This document shows, one piece after another, positions 26,114 to 35,385 of a stretch of DNA of 64,000 nucleotides. The DNA is from Endozoicomonas sp965198415 (GTDB lineage Bacteria > Pseudomonadota > Gammaproteobacteria > Pseudomonadales > Endozoicomonadaceae): assembly GCA_965198415.1 (NCBI GenBank), contig CBDAPN010000032.1:248001-312000 (forward strand), in the 5' to 3' direction. Both the position numbers and the translations under genes were made by a program. Below the pieces are notes generated by a model. It saw only the letters and a program-made list of their open reading frames with translations. It did no database searches and was not told the origin of the DNA. Positions within the stretch are counted from its first letter, which is position 1; each line of letters opens with the position of its first letter.

Positions 26114-27250
26114 TTGACTAAGACGGCTGTTTTGGCTCTGGAAGATGGTAGTATTTTTCAGGGCATCGCCATCGGTATTGATGGTGAAACCAGTGGTGAA
26201 GTGGTTTTTAACACAGCAATGACCGGGTATCAGGAAATACTCACTGACCCTTCCTATTCCCGCCAAATTGTAACACTGACCTATCCGCACATTGGTAATA
26301 CCGGCATTACTCCGGTAGATGAAGAATCTTCTCAAATTCACGCCGCCGGGCTCGTAATCAAAGACCTGCCGTTGCTGGCAAGCAACTGGCGCAGCAAGAT
26401 GCCCCTGGATGAGTACCTCAAATCCCAAAACATTGTCGCCATTGCGGGTATCGACACCCGTCGCCTGACACGAATTCTGCGTGAAAAAGGTGCCCAAAAC
26501 GGCTGCATTATTGCCGGTGATGCCATTACACAAAAAATCGACGAAGCGCTGCATAAAGCCAAAGACTTTCCGGGCCTTAAAGGTATGGATCTGGCCAAAG
26601 AAGTCAGCACCGAAAAGCCTTACCCCTGGAGCGAAGGCGTATGGAATCTGGCAACCGACAGCCACCGTGCAATCACCGACTTGCCCTTTCATGTGGTCGC
26701 CTACGACTTTGGCGTCAAGCGTAACATCCTGCGGATGCTGGCTGAGCGAGGTTGTCGTTTAACGGTTGTACCGGCAAAAACTCCGGCCAAAGACGTTTTG
26801 GCTCTGAATCCTGACGGCGTCTTCCTCTCCAACGGCCCCGGCGACCCCGAACCCTGTGACTACGCCATTACGGCCATCAGGGAAATTCTGCAAACCGCTC
26901 TGCCCGTGTTTGGCATCTGCCTTGGGCATCAACTGCTGGCGCTGGCTAGTGGCGCCAAAACAGAAAAAATGAAATTTGGTCACCACGGTGCTAACCATCC
27001 GGTACAGGATCTGAAAACCGGTGGCGTGATGATTACCAGCCAAAACCATGGCTTTGCGGTGGCTGAAGACTCCTTGCCAGAGAACCTGCGCCCGACCCAC
27101 AAGTCACTGTTTGACGGCAGCTTGCAAGGTATTGAGCGTACCGACTGTCCGGCTTTCAGTTTTCAGGGACACCCGGAGGCAAGCCCCGGCCCCCATGACG
27201 TGTCCGGACTGTTCGACCGGTTTGTTGACCTGCTCAAAGCAGCAAAATAG
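26114..27250 (+). CDS. carA: Carbamoyl-phosphate synthase small subunit (glutaminase)
   Basis: 378 aa. The N-terminal domain includes GETSGEVVFNTAMTGYQEIL and IAGIDTRRLTRILREKG. The C-terminal class I glutamine amidotransferase domain shows LSNGPGDPEPCDYA, FGICLGHQLLALA with the catalytic Cys, and GHPEASPGPHD with the catalytic His. It supplies ammonia to CarB. The start is TTG 26114, supported by GGGAGGA at 26103-26109 and the family N-terminus (TKTAVLALEDG). carB follows after 35 bases. The product feeds arginine and pyrimidine synthesis. Confidence 0.97.
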   Translation: MTKTAVLALEDGSIFQGIAIGIDGETSGEVVFNTAMTGYQEILTDPSYSRQIVTLTYPHIGNTGITPVDEESSQIHAAGLVIKDLPLLASNWRSKMPLDEYLKSQNIVAIAGIDTRRLTRILREKGAQNGCIIAGDAITQKIDEALHKAKDFPGLKGMDLAKEVSTEKPYPWSEGVWNLATDSHRAITDLPFHVVAYDFGVKRNILRMLAERGCRLTVVPAKTPAKDVLALNPDGVFLSNGPGDPEPCDYAITAIREILQTALPVFGICLGHQLLALASGAKTEKMKFGHHGANHPVQDLKTGGVMITSQNHGFAVAEDSLPENLRPTHKSLFDGSLQGIERTDCPAFSFQGHPEASPGPHDVSGLFDRFVDLLKAAK

Positions 27251-27285
27251 TTCCCCCTTGTATTGCAAAATTGCGTGAGAGAAAA

Positions 27286-30200
27286 ATGCCAAAACGTACC
27301 GACTTAAAAAGTATTTTGATACTTGGGGCTGGACCAATCATCATCGGCCAGGCTTGTGAGTTTGACTACTCCGGAGCTCAGGCCTGTAAAGCCCTGAAAG
27401 AGGAGGGATACCGGGTTATTCTGGTGAACTCCAACCCGGCCACCATCATGACCGACCCGGCCATGGCGGACGCCACCTACATAGAGCCAATCCGTTGGGA
27501 GAGCGTTGAAAAAATCATCGCCAAAGAGCGCCCGGACGCCATCCTCCCCACCATGGGAGGGCAAACCGCTCTGAACTGCGCCCTGAACCTCTTCCATAAA
27601 GGGGTGCTCGAAAAGTACGGCGTAACCATGATCGGCGCCAACCAGCAAGCGATCGACAAAGCCGAAGACCGCCAGCTGTTTGATCAGGCCATGCAACGCA
27701 TAGGCTTGGAAACCCCCCGTGCCGGTATTGCCCACAGCATCGAAGACGCGCGTAAAGTGCTGGCTGAAGTAGGCTTCCCCTGCATCATTCGCCCATCGTT
27801 TACGATGGGTGGAACCGGCGGCGGTATCGCCTACAACAAAGAAGAGTTTGAGGAGATCTGCACCCGCGGGCTCGACCTCTCACCAACCAACGAACTACTG
27901 ATAGACGAGTCGCTGATTGGCTGGAAAGAGTTCGAAATGGAAGTGGTTCGTGATCGCAACGACAACTGCATTATTGTCTGTGCCATCGAAAACTTTGACC
28001 CTATGGGAGTTCACACCGGCGACTCCATCACCGTCGCACCGGCGCAAACGCTGACCGATAAAGAGTATCAGATCATGCGTAACGCCTCCTTGGCGGTATT
28101 GCGTGAAATCGGTGTAGAAACCGGCGGCTCTAACGTACAGTTCGGTATCTGCCCAAACACCGGCCGCATGGTCGTAATTGAGATGAACCCACGGGTATCA
28201 CGCTCCTCGGCTCTGGCCTCCAAAGCCACCGGCTTCCCCATTGCCCGGGTTGCTGCCAAACTGGCCGTGGGTTACACCTTGGATGAACTGAGCAACGAAA
28301 TCACCGGTGGTATTATACCGGCGTCGTTTGAGCCGTCCATCGACTACGTTGTGACCAAAATTCCCCGCTTTGCCTTTGAAAAATTCCCCCAAGCCGATGA
28401 TCGCTTAACCACCCAGATGAAGTCCGTGGGTGAGGTAATGGCCATTGGTCGTACATTTCAGGAGTCGGTACAAAAAGCACTGCGTGGTCTGGAAACCGGT
28501 GCCACCGGCTTCAACTCCATGTTTGAAGTGAAGTTTGATACCTGCTCAGAAGGGGATAAAGAAGAAGCCCTGAGCCGCATCCATCGAGAACTGGTAACGC
28601 CAAAAGCAGAGCGCATCTACTACGTCGCCGACGCTTTTCGGGCCGGCATGAGCCAGCAAGAGGTCTTTAACCAATGCATGATTGACCCTTGGTTTTTGAT
28701 GCAAATTGAAGACCTAGTACTAGAAGAAGCAATGCTTGGTAAGACTTCACTGTCGTCCATTTCTGCTGAACACCTGTTCCGCTTGAAGCAAAAAGGGTTC
28801 AGCGATGCCCGTTTGGCTGAGATACTGAACATTAGCGAAACAGAAGTAAGAAACCTCCGTCGTTCACTCAACATCAAGCCGGTCTACAAAAGAGTTGATA
28901 CCTGCGCCGCCGAATTCCAGTCCACGACGGCGTACATGTACTCAACCTATGAAGAAGAGTGCGAAGCAGAACCCTCTGACCGTGAAAAAATCATGGTGAT
29001 TGGCGGCGGGCCAAACCGTATTGGTCAGGGCATTGAGTTTGATTACTGCTGCGTTCATGCTGCTCTGGCCGCCCGGGAAGACGGCTACGAAACCATCATG
29101 GTGAACTGCAATCCAGAAACGGTTTCCACCGACTACGATACCTCAGACCGTCTGTACTTCGAGCCAGTAACACTGGAAGACGTACTGGCCATTATCGACG
29201 TTGAGCAGCCCAAAGGCGTAATCGTTCAATACGGAGGCCAAACCCCGCTAAAACTGGCTCGTGCTCTGGAGGCCGAAGGTGCCCCCATCATCGGCACCAG
29301 CCCGGAAGCCATTGACCGTGCCGAAGACCGTGAACGCTTCCAGCATATGATCCAAAAACTCGGACTCCTTCAACCCGCCAACGCCACGGTACGCAGCGAC
29401 ACCGAAGCGGTGGAAAAAGCCAAGGAGATTGGCTATCCGCTGGTGGTTCGCCCCTCCTACGTGCTCGGTGGTCGGGCGATGGAAATTGTGGCGGGTGAGG
29501 ACGAGCTGGTCCGCTACATGAAAGAGGCGGTACAGGTCTCTAACCACAGCCCGGTTTTGCTGGATCACTACCTTGACCGCGCCGTGGAGGTGGACGTAGA
29601 CGCCGTATGCGACGGCGAACGGGTAGTTATCGGCGCCATTATGGAGCACATCGAGCAAGCGGGTATTCACTCCGGCGACTCCAGCTGCTCACTGCCCCCC
29701 TACAGCCTGAATCGCCGGCATCAGGATGGGATTCGTGAGCAGGTTCGGGCCATGGCGCTGGAGCTCGGTGTAATTGGCCTGATGAACGTGCAGCTGGCCA
29801 TTCAGGATGATCGGATTTACGTGATCGAGGTGAACCCAAGGGCGTCGCGTACAGTGCCATTTGTCTCCAAATGCATCAGTCACTCCCTGGCCCAGATTGC
29901 CGCCCGAGTGATGATGGGCAAATCACTGGCCGAGCTGAACTTTACCAGTGAAGTCGTACCACCCTACTACAGCGTGAAAGAAGCGGTCTTTCCCTTTAAT
30001 AAGTTCCCAGGCGTTGACCCGATACTCGGACCCGAGATGAAATCCACCGGCGAAGTAATGGGCGTCGGCGCCACCTTCCCCGAAGCGTTCTACAAAGCGC
30101 AACTGGCAGAAAACATGCAGCTGCCCCAAGCAGGTAAAGTCATTTTTTCGGTGCGTGATTTTGACAAACCGGCACTGCCCATGATTGCTCGCCTGTTCAT

Positions 30201-30531
30201 GGACATCGGCTTCGAGCTGCTGGCCACTTCCGGAACCGCCAAAGTGATCGAAGAAGCCGGGTTACCCGTGACGTCTATTAACAAAGTCCACCAAGGTCGC
30301 CCTCACCTGGTGGACATGATTGTGAATGGTGATATAGCCTTCATGATCAACACCACTGAAGGCCGTCAGGCCATTGCCGATTCTTATTTGATTCGACGCT
30401 CCGCATTGACCAATAAAGTGCTATATACAACTACTATGGCGGGAGCAGAAGCAATCGCACGATCAATCGCCTTTGGATCGGAAAGATTGGTCAGACGACT
30501 TCAGGATTTACACGAAGGTAACGTTGGATGA
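27286..30531 (+). CDS. carB: Carbamoyl-phosphate synthase large subunit
   Basis: I use ATG 27286 (1081 aa); a TTG at 27271 would add five residues. Two homologous ATP-grasp halves are evident: KSILILGAGPIIIGQACEFDYSG at residue 8 and KIMVIGGGPNRIGQGIEFDYCC at about 566. Each is followed by its ATP-binding region (IIRPSFTMGGTGGGI, VVRPSYVLGGRAMEI) and metal-binding glutamates (VIEMNPRVSRSSALASK, VIEVNPRASRTVPFVSK). The C-terminal MGS-like allosteric domain starts near residue 940. It makes carbamoyl phosphate from ammonia, bicarbonate and two ATP. Its TGA overlaps the greA start (ATGA). Confidence 0.98.
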   Translation: MPKRTDLKSILILGAGPIIIGQACEFDYSGAQACKALKEEGYRVILVNSNPATIMTDPAMADATYIEPIRWESVEKIIAKERPDAILPTMGGQTALNCALNLFHKGVLEKYGVTMIGANQQAIDKAEDRQLFDQAMQRIGLETPRAGIAHSIEDARKVLAEVGFPCIIRPSFTMGGTGGGIAYNKEEFEEICTRGLDLSPTNELLIDESLIGWKEFEMEVVRDRNDNCIIVCAIENFDPMGVHTGDSITVAPAQTLTDKEYQIMRNASLAVLREIGVETGGSNVQFGICPNTGRMVVIEMNPRVSRSSALASKATGFPIARVAAKLAVGYTLDELSNEITGGIIPASFEPSIDYVVTKIPRFAFEKFPQADDRLTTQMKSVGEVMAIGRTFQESVQKALRGLETGATGFNSMFEVKFDTCSEGDKEEALSRIHRELVTPKAERIYYVADAFRAGMSQQEVFNQCMIDPWFLMQIEDLVLEEAMLGKTSLSSISAEHLFRLKQKGFSDARLAEILNISETEVRNLRRSLNIKPVYKRVDTCAAEFQSTTAYMYSTYEEECEAEPSDREKIMVIGGGPNRIGQGIEFDYCCVHAALAAREDGYETIMVNCNPETVSTDYDTSDRLYFEPVTLEDVLAIIDVEQPKGVIVQYGGQTPLKLARALEAEGAPIIGTSPEAIDRAEDRERFQHMIQKLGLLQPANATVRSDTEAVEKAKEIGYPLVVRPSYVLGGRAMEIVAGEDELVRYMKEAVQVSNHSPVLLDHYLDRAVEVDVDAVCDGERVVIGAIMEHIEQAGIHSGDSSCSLPPYSLNRRHQDGIREQVRAMALELGVIGLMNVQLAIQDDRIYVIEVNPRASRTVPFVSKCISHSLAQIAARVMMGKSLAELNFTSEVVPPYYSVKEAVFPFNKFPGVDPILGPEMKSTGEVMGVGATFPEAFYKAQLAENMQLPQAGKVIFSVRDFDKPALPMIARLFMDIGFELLATSGTAKVIEEAGLPVTSINKVHQGRPHLVDMIVNGDIAFMINTTEGRQAIADSYLIRRSALTNKVLYTTTMAGAEAIARSIAFGSERLVRRLQDLHEGNVG

Positions 30532-31004
30532 ACAGAATACCTATGACGGTGGAGGGCGAAAAAGCCCTTCGCACTGAACTGAGCCATTTGAAAGGGGTAG
30601 AGCGTCCTCGCATCTCAGCGGCAATCGCTGAGGCGCGAGAGCTTGGTGATTTGAAAGAAAACGCGGAGTACCACGCTGCCCGGGAACAACAGAGCTTTGC
30701 CGAAGGTCGTATTAACGAGATTGAAGCCAAACTCTCCAATGCTCAGGTGATTGACGTCAAGACCATCACCAAAACAGGCAAGGTGATCTTTGGCACAACG
30801 GTAATTCTTATCAATCTGGACAACGATCAGGAAGTGGAGTACAAAATTGTCGGTGACGACGAAGCGGATATAAAAGTTAACAAAATCTCCGTAAACTCCC
30901 CGATTGCTCGTGCCATGATTGGCAAAGAAGAGGGAGATGTGGTGGTGGTAAACACGCCTTCTGGAAACGTTGAATATGAGATTGCTGAAGTAAATCATAT
31001 TTGA
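30528..31004 (+). CDS. greA: Transcription elongation factor GreA
   Basis: 158 aa, full length. The N-terminal coiled coil begins MNRIPMTVEGEKALRTEL, with the acidic tip in the loop of LGDLKENAEYHAAREQQSFAEGRI. The C-terminal FKBP-like domain ends in GNVEYEIAEV. GreA enters the RNA polymerase secondary channel and stimulates cleavage of backtracked transcripts. Its start overlaps the carB stop, so expression is tied to that operon. Confidence 0.97.
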   Translation: MNRIPMTVEGEKALRTELSHLKGVERPRISAAIAEARELGDLKENAEYHAAREQQSFAEGRINEIEAKLSNAQVIDVKTITKTGKVIFGTTVILINLDNDQEVEYKIVGDDEADIKVNKISVNSPIARAMIGKEEGDVVVVNTPSGNVEYEIAEVNHI

Positions 31005-31026
31005 TCGCCAGACTTAACCGCCACTG

Positions 31027-31064
31027 AAAAAAACCGGTACTTTAAAAAGTACCGGTTTTTTTTT
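31027..31064. terminator. Bidirectional Rho-independent terminator
   Basis: AAAACCGGTACTTT and AAAGTACCGGTTTT form a 14-bp perfect stem, with T-runs on both strands. It ends greA on the plus strand and serves the convergent TRIC-like gene on the minus strand. Confidence 0.93.
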
Positions 31065-31100
31065 CACCACCGCTGCCTTGCAGTGCACCGCAAGGCAGCG

Positions 31101-31727
31101 TTAATCCCCTGACTCTTTATAAACAAACTTAGGCAGTTCAAGCTTAAAGCGCACGGCCACCATGCGGAAAATGAACCCAAAAGCCAGAGTAGCAATAACC
31201 GTAAGGGTCGGACTGACGCCCAAAAACTGTAAAGTGAAATAAAAACAGGTGGCAATCAGCGCCACGCTAGCGTAGAGCTCTTTACGAAACACCAGAGGAA
31301 TATTATTGCAGAGAATGTCCCTGAGAATCCCGCCAAACACGCCGGTAATTACCGCCATAACACTGGCAATAATGTAACCATGACCAAGATCCAGCGTCTT
31401 TTGGGCACCAATAATACTGAAAGTGATTAAACCCACGGCATCCAACAGCAGAAACATTTTGAACATATGTTTCATAAAACGCTGCAAAGTAATCGTAAGA
31501 ACCGCTGCCCCCGTGGTAATGACAATATAAACAGGCGTCTCCACCCACGTTAACGGATAGCTACCAAGCAACATATCCCGAACTGAGCCGCCTCCTATAG
31601 CTGTACAGCACGCAACAAAAATAACACCGACCGGATCCATACCCCTGCGCCCGGCAGACAGCGCACCGGTCATAGCTTCTGCCGTAATCGCGATAATATA
31701 GAGAACTGTCAGCATTTTTATGTCCAT
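31101..31727 (-). CDS. TRIC-like cation channel family protein (UPF0126)
   Basis: 208 aa with about seven membrane segments arranged as an inverted repeat. Each half carries the family motif: GGGSVRDMLLG at about residue 46-56 and GGILRDILCNN at about 132-142. Bacterial members form trimeric channels related to eukaryotic TRIC potassium channels; the E. coli paralogues (YadS, YicG) include glycine-linked proteins. The physiological role here is not shown. It is convergent with greA. Confidence 0.88.
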   Translation of the reverse strand: MDIKMLTVLYIIAITAEAMTGALSAGRRGMDPVGVIFVACCTAIGGGSVRDMLLGSYPLTWVETPVYIVITTGAAVLTITLQRFMKHMFKMFLLLDAVGLITFSIIGAQKTLDLGHGYIIASVMAVITGVFGGILRDILCNNIPLVFRKELYASVALIATCFYFTLQFLGVSPTLTVIATLAFGFIFRMVAVRFKLELPKFVYKESGD

Positions 31728-32125
31728 ACATAATTAATGAAACGATTGTAGAAAGCAGAACAGGCCAATACAAGAAAGGTCAGAAATCATCTCAAAACAA
31801 CCACCACCAAGAAGCCTGATGGCACTATAGGCCAACTTAATTCAGGAAACAGTAGAGAAACTATTAAATTACAGTCTCAGTATGACGCTGTTTGCTGTCA
31901 TTGTAACCGGACTCCACCTTTTCAGAAGTTAGAAAGAGTCATTTAGATTCAAATAGTTACATAAATATTAGCGAACACTTTGATAACGAGAAAAAATAAA
32001 ATTTCTGGCCTGATTAAAAAAAATCTATTCCCAACGGAACTTTATTGCGTTTACACAATCCAAATTCATAAGCCGAGTAAAACCTTTACATACGTTCACA
32101 AATACATTAATTGAGGAAGACTAAA
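31728..32125. other. Intergenic upstream of the disordered repeat protein
   Basis: 398 bases between divergent genes, AT-rich from 31960. GAGGAAG at 32113-32119 is the ribosome binding site for ATG 32126. No sure promoter or operator was identified. Confidence 0.5.
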
Positions 32126-35044
32126 ATGGAAGCAAATTCAAATATAAACAACAACTTAGATGCCGTTGCAAGCACTAACTTAAACGATAGTTCAAGCAAG
32201 ATTAATAAAGTATTCAAAAAATTTAAAGACTGGATCGTCTCCATAGCAACCCGTATTAAAACACACATCAAAGACGGCTTGGGTTCTATCAGGGATGGCT
32301 TTAAGTCGATCAAAAACTACTTTGTTTCTAAGTTTGGAGGCACATCATCACTCCCTGCTAAAGAATCAAGCCAAGCAGCTGAACCGGAAAAACCCAATAA
32401 TTCACAAATCAAGTCAGGCACTGCAGAGCCTGGTAAAGTTGTAGACCAAAGTTCCGGCGGATCAGGGTTGGGCAATAACCCAAAGCCACGACAGGACAAG
32501 CCTTCAAAGGTAACAAAGGACAAGACTTCAAAGTCAACAAAGGGCAATGATAAAAAGCCACCACAGGACAAGACTTCAAAGTCATCACCGGGCAATCCTA
32601 CACAGTCATCACAGGGCAATGTTCCAAAGTCATCAACTGGCAAAAAGCAAGATAACTCGCCGCAATGCACCTCTGGGAGTAGTGGCGCTCCGCTTCCGGC
32701 TAGTTCAGAGCATCCAAATGACAACCAGGACAACTCTACCTCCAGTAAAAACAAAACTGACCTACCACAATGCCAACCCACGAATGATGGTGTTCAGGCT
32801 CAGGTGAGATCAGAGCATCCAAATGACAACCAGAACAACACTACCTCCAGTAAAAACAAAACTGACCTACCACAATGCCAACCCACGAATGATGGTGTTC
32901 AGGCTCAGGTGAGATCAGAGCATCCAAATGACAACCTAGACAACCCTTCTTCCAGTAAAAATCAACAGCATCAAAATTTAGAAGCCACGATTACGGCACC
33001 CGATCTAACAACAATCACTAGCCAGAAAGCGCCTCTCAAGCCGGAATTGTCTGCTGAAACTCCGATCATTGTGAACAATATTACAACAGAGCAAAATGCT
33101 GTAAATTCCAGTACCTCTGGTCAACGCCATGAGATAGTTGAAGAACCCACCATAGTGCCTCAGGAAATAAGTCAGCAGCATGACTCTGTAGCAGAAGATA
33201 AACTATTCATAACAGATGAAAACCCTCCTAAAAGGTTCAGAAAACTCTTCACATTTTTCCAAAATATTAAAGGTTTATTGCCAACAGCTAGCAAAACCGA
33301 CCCCCAAGCCATTACAAAAACTGATCAAGCCAATGATAGTGATGCCCCTCAAAGTGAACTGGATTGCCCAGTTATAACTCCTATTGATCACTCTGATTAT
33401 GATATCATTGAAAAGTCAGTAGATCTTAAAGCTGAAAAAGAAAATGATACTGATGTTGATTACTCTGAATATGTGGTTACTGAGGAAGAAATATCAATAG
33501 CAAAAGCGCAAATCGCAAGAGAAGAAAGAGAAAAAAGGGAAGAAGCTGAAAAGAAATTGGCAAAAGATGAAAAAGACTTGGAATCAAGACTTCGATTTGT
33601 CACTAGCGAAATAGAAAGATATACGGAAATAGAAAGACTTAAGGAAATAGAAAGACTTAAGAAAGCACAAGGTATCTGTACTGTTGGCGGTGACGATTCT
33701 GGCGATCATAAAATCAAAAATATTAACTTAGCAGATGCGTCCAGGCCGGAGACTTCTGAAGAAATTAAAGAAATCATTCCTCATCCTGAATCGAATCCTG
33801 GTTTAAATAATTATGACCATTTAAGTTTGTCGAATAATTCTCAACCTCGTTTTGAATCTGATCCAGATACTGCTTCTCGTATTACACATACTACTGAAGA
33901 TAACAATCAAGGAGGCACAAGCGATTCAAAACAAAAACAAATGAGATTTACTATCACCGTTATTGATGAGAAACCAAAACCTGTCGTTAACGATGAGGTT
34001 ACAACTACTATTCGCGATGACGATTCTGGCGATCATAAAATAAAAAATATTAACTTAGCAAATGCGTCCAGGCCGGAGACTTCTGAAGAAGTTAATGAAA
34101 CCATTCCTCATCCTGAATCGAATCCTGGTTTAAATAATTATGACCGTTCAAGTTTGGTGAAAAATTCATCACCTAGTTTTAAACCTGGTCAAAGTACTGT
34201 TTCTCGTTTTACACATATTACTGAAGATGACAACCAAGGAGGCACAAGCGATTCAGAAGAAAAAACAGAGAGCGTTTCTATCGCCGTTACTGATAAGAAA
34301 AGAAAAGATGACGTTGACGAAGAGGCTACAACTACTGACTCAAATGTCAAATCTGACAAGAAATTACCCCCATCTAAAAAAGATCCTCTGCCTAAACAAA
34401 ACATTTTCGACACGGTAGGAAATGTCATACTGGAAAATGTAATAAATGTTTCTAATCTATTCGGGGCTGTCGTTAAAAAAAAGAATCATCCTAAAACCAA
34501 AAATCTGCAAATGTTAAAACCCAGTCAGATGATTGAGGGTCATCAGGCAGCATTTAATCCTCTTTCTGAAATTACAAAGGAAAAAGATTCCCAGAGTCAT
34601 GAAGTAGTTACGAATCTTTCAGCTACTGGAAATTATTTTAAACCAGAACATAATAAAGCTGATGATGAAAACGAAATTGTAACTAGTTCACCAATACAAG
34701 GTGATAGTTCAAAACTGACCTTAACAAGCCCAGTACCATCAAAAACTTTCCAGAATGGCACTATTATTCCAATAAAAGATTCACCCTCTGAATCTCAAGT
34801 TACTGAGAAAGTTGGTTCGGATCTGGATAAACCTAATCTAGAATCTAAAGACAAAGCTCTGGAGAAATTTATTTCAGACTCTAAAGAAGAAACTATGCAG
34901 GGATATGATTCAGACTATGAAGATGAATCTGATTCAGAAGATGAAAGTATACAGGGACATTCTCCAAAATTAATAAACCCAACTAACGCAGCTATAGGGG
35001 TATTAGATAATCTACTGCAGCAGATGAAATCAAAGGCTCTATAA
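32126..35044 (+). CDS. Large low-complexity, mostly disordered repeat protein (putative effector)
   Basis: About 972 aa from ATG 32126, chosen for GAGGAAG six bases upstream. The composition is dominated by Ser, Asn, Asp, Glu, Lys and Thr. No signal peptide or membrane span is seen. Order: an amphipathic helix near residues 30-75; a Lys/Ser-rich region with KTSK/QGN-type short repeats (about 110-175); three 35-residue repeats (SEHPNDNQ...); a charged coiled coil near 460-515 (EREKREEAEKKLAKDEKDLE); two 109-residue repeats (DDSGDHKIKNINLA...); and a final acidic stretch (DSDYEDESDSEDES). There is no recognised domain. Such proteins in host-associated bacteria are often effectors or surface proteins; that is inference. 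Confidence 0.75.
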   Translation: MEANSNINNNLDAVASTNLNDSSSKINKVFKKFKDWIVSIATRIKTHIKDGLGSIRDGFKSIKNYFVSKFGGTSSLPAKESSQAAEPEKPNNSQIKSGTAEPGKVVDQSSGGSGLGNNPKPRQDKPSKVTKDKTSKSTKGNDKKPPQDKTSKSSPGNPTQSSQGNVPKSSTGKKQDNSPQCTSGSSGAPLPASSEHPNDNQDNSTSSKNKTDLPQCQPTNDGVQAQVRSEHPNDNQNNTTSSKNKTDLPQCQPTNDGVQAQVRSEHPNDNLDNPSSSKNQQHQNLEATITAPDLTTITSQKAPLKPELSAETPIIVNNITTEQNAVNSSTSGQRHEIVEEPTIVPQEISQQHDSVAEDKLFITDENPPKRFRKLFTFFQNIKGLLPTASKTDPQAITKTDQANDSDAPQSELDCPVITPIDHSDYDIIEKSVDLKAEKENDTDVDYSEYVVTEEEISIAKAQIAREEREKREEAEKKLAKDEKDLESRLRFVTSEIERYTEIERLKEIERLKKAQGICTVGGDDSGDHKIKNINLADASRPETSEEIKEIIPHPESNPGLNNYDHLSLSNNSQPRFESDPDTASRITHTTEDNNQGGTSDSKQKQMRFTITVIDEKPKPVVNDEVTTTIRDDDSGDHKIKNINLANASRPETSEEVNETIPHPESNPGLNNYDRSSLVKNSSPSFKPGQSTVSRFTHITEDDNQGGTSDSEEKTESVSIAVTDKKRKDDVDEEATTTDSNVKSDKKLPPSKKDPLPKQNIFDTVGNVILENVINVSNLFGAVVKKKNHPKTKNLQMLKPSQMIEGHQAAFNPLSEITKEKDSQSHEVVTNLSATGNYFKPEHNKADDENEIVTSSPIQGDSSKLTLTSPVPSKTFQNGTIIPIKDSPSESQVTEKVGSDLDKPNLESKDKALEKFISDSKEETMQGYDSDYEDESDSEDESIQGHSPKLINPTNAAIGVLDNLLQQMKSKAL
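32703..32960 (+). repeat. Three in-frame 105-bp repeats
   Basis: CAGAGCATCC recurs at 32706, 32811 and 32916. Each unit is 35 codons, running SEHPNDNQ to GVQAQVR. The last copy is shortened. Near-identity at DNA level implies recent expansion inside the gene. Confidence 0.85.
33690..34280 (+). repeat. Two in-frame 327-bp repeats
   Basis: GACGATTCTGGCGATCAT occurs at 33692 and 34019. Each is followed by a similar stretch (ASRPETSEE, HPESNPGLNNYD, ITEDxNQGGTSDS), 109 codons apart. Similarity is high at the front of the unit and fades towards its end. Confidence 0.8.
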
Positions 35045-35385
35045 CCACTGGGAATTCGGACAAGGGTAACTTGCAAACTAAAGCTCAGAGACCAGTACCT
35101 AAACCTAGGCCTCGTCAAACAGGAGACAACCACCCCGTCAAATAGGATTGAAAAATTATTACTTCCAATGATCAGCTAAAAAAAACCTTAATAGGGCGAC
35201 TGCGAACGGATTAACGTTTGAGTCGCCATGCTCACTCACTTTTTCTGCTGCTGCAATAGGGCAGGACTTTCTCAAACAGCCCGTTGGGCTGCACAGAACA
35301 TAAAGGCGCACAATGTCAAAGGGAAAGCAAGGGAGTGAGCCCATTTATGAAATACCTGTGAATGAAAAAGTGACTCATTCGATCT
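35045..35385. other. Possible frameshifted C-terminal tail, then intergenic
   Basis: Just past the stop at 35042-35044, the -1 frame stays open to TAG 35143-35145. It reads GSITTGNSDKGNLQTKAQ, then RPVPKPRPRQTGDNHPVK, a basic Pro-rich tail unlike random sequence. It may be the original C-terminus, cut off by a frameshift near 35030. From 35146 to 35385 I see no gene. Confidence 0.4.

Noticed and set aside
26048..26692. 214-residue open frame opposite carA
   Set aside because: It is antisense to a strongly conserved gene and lacks family similarity or a ribosome binding site.
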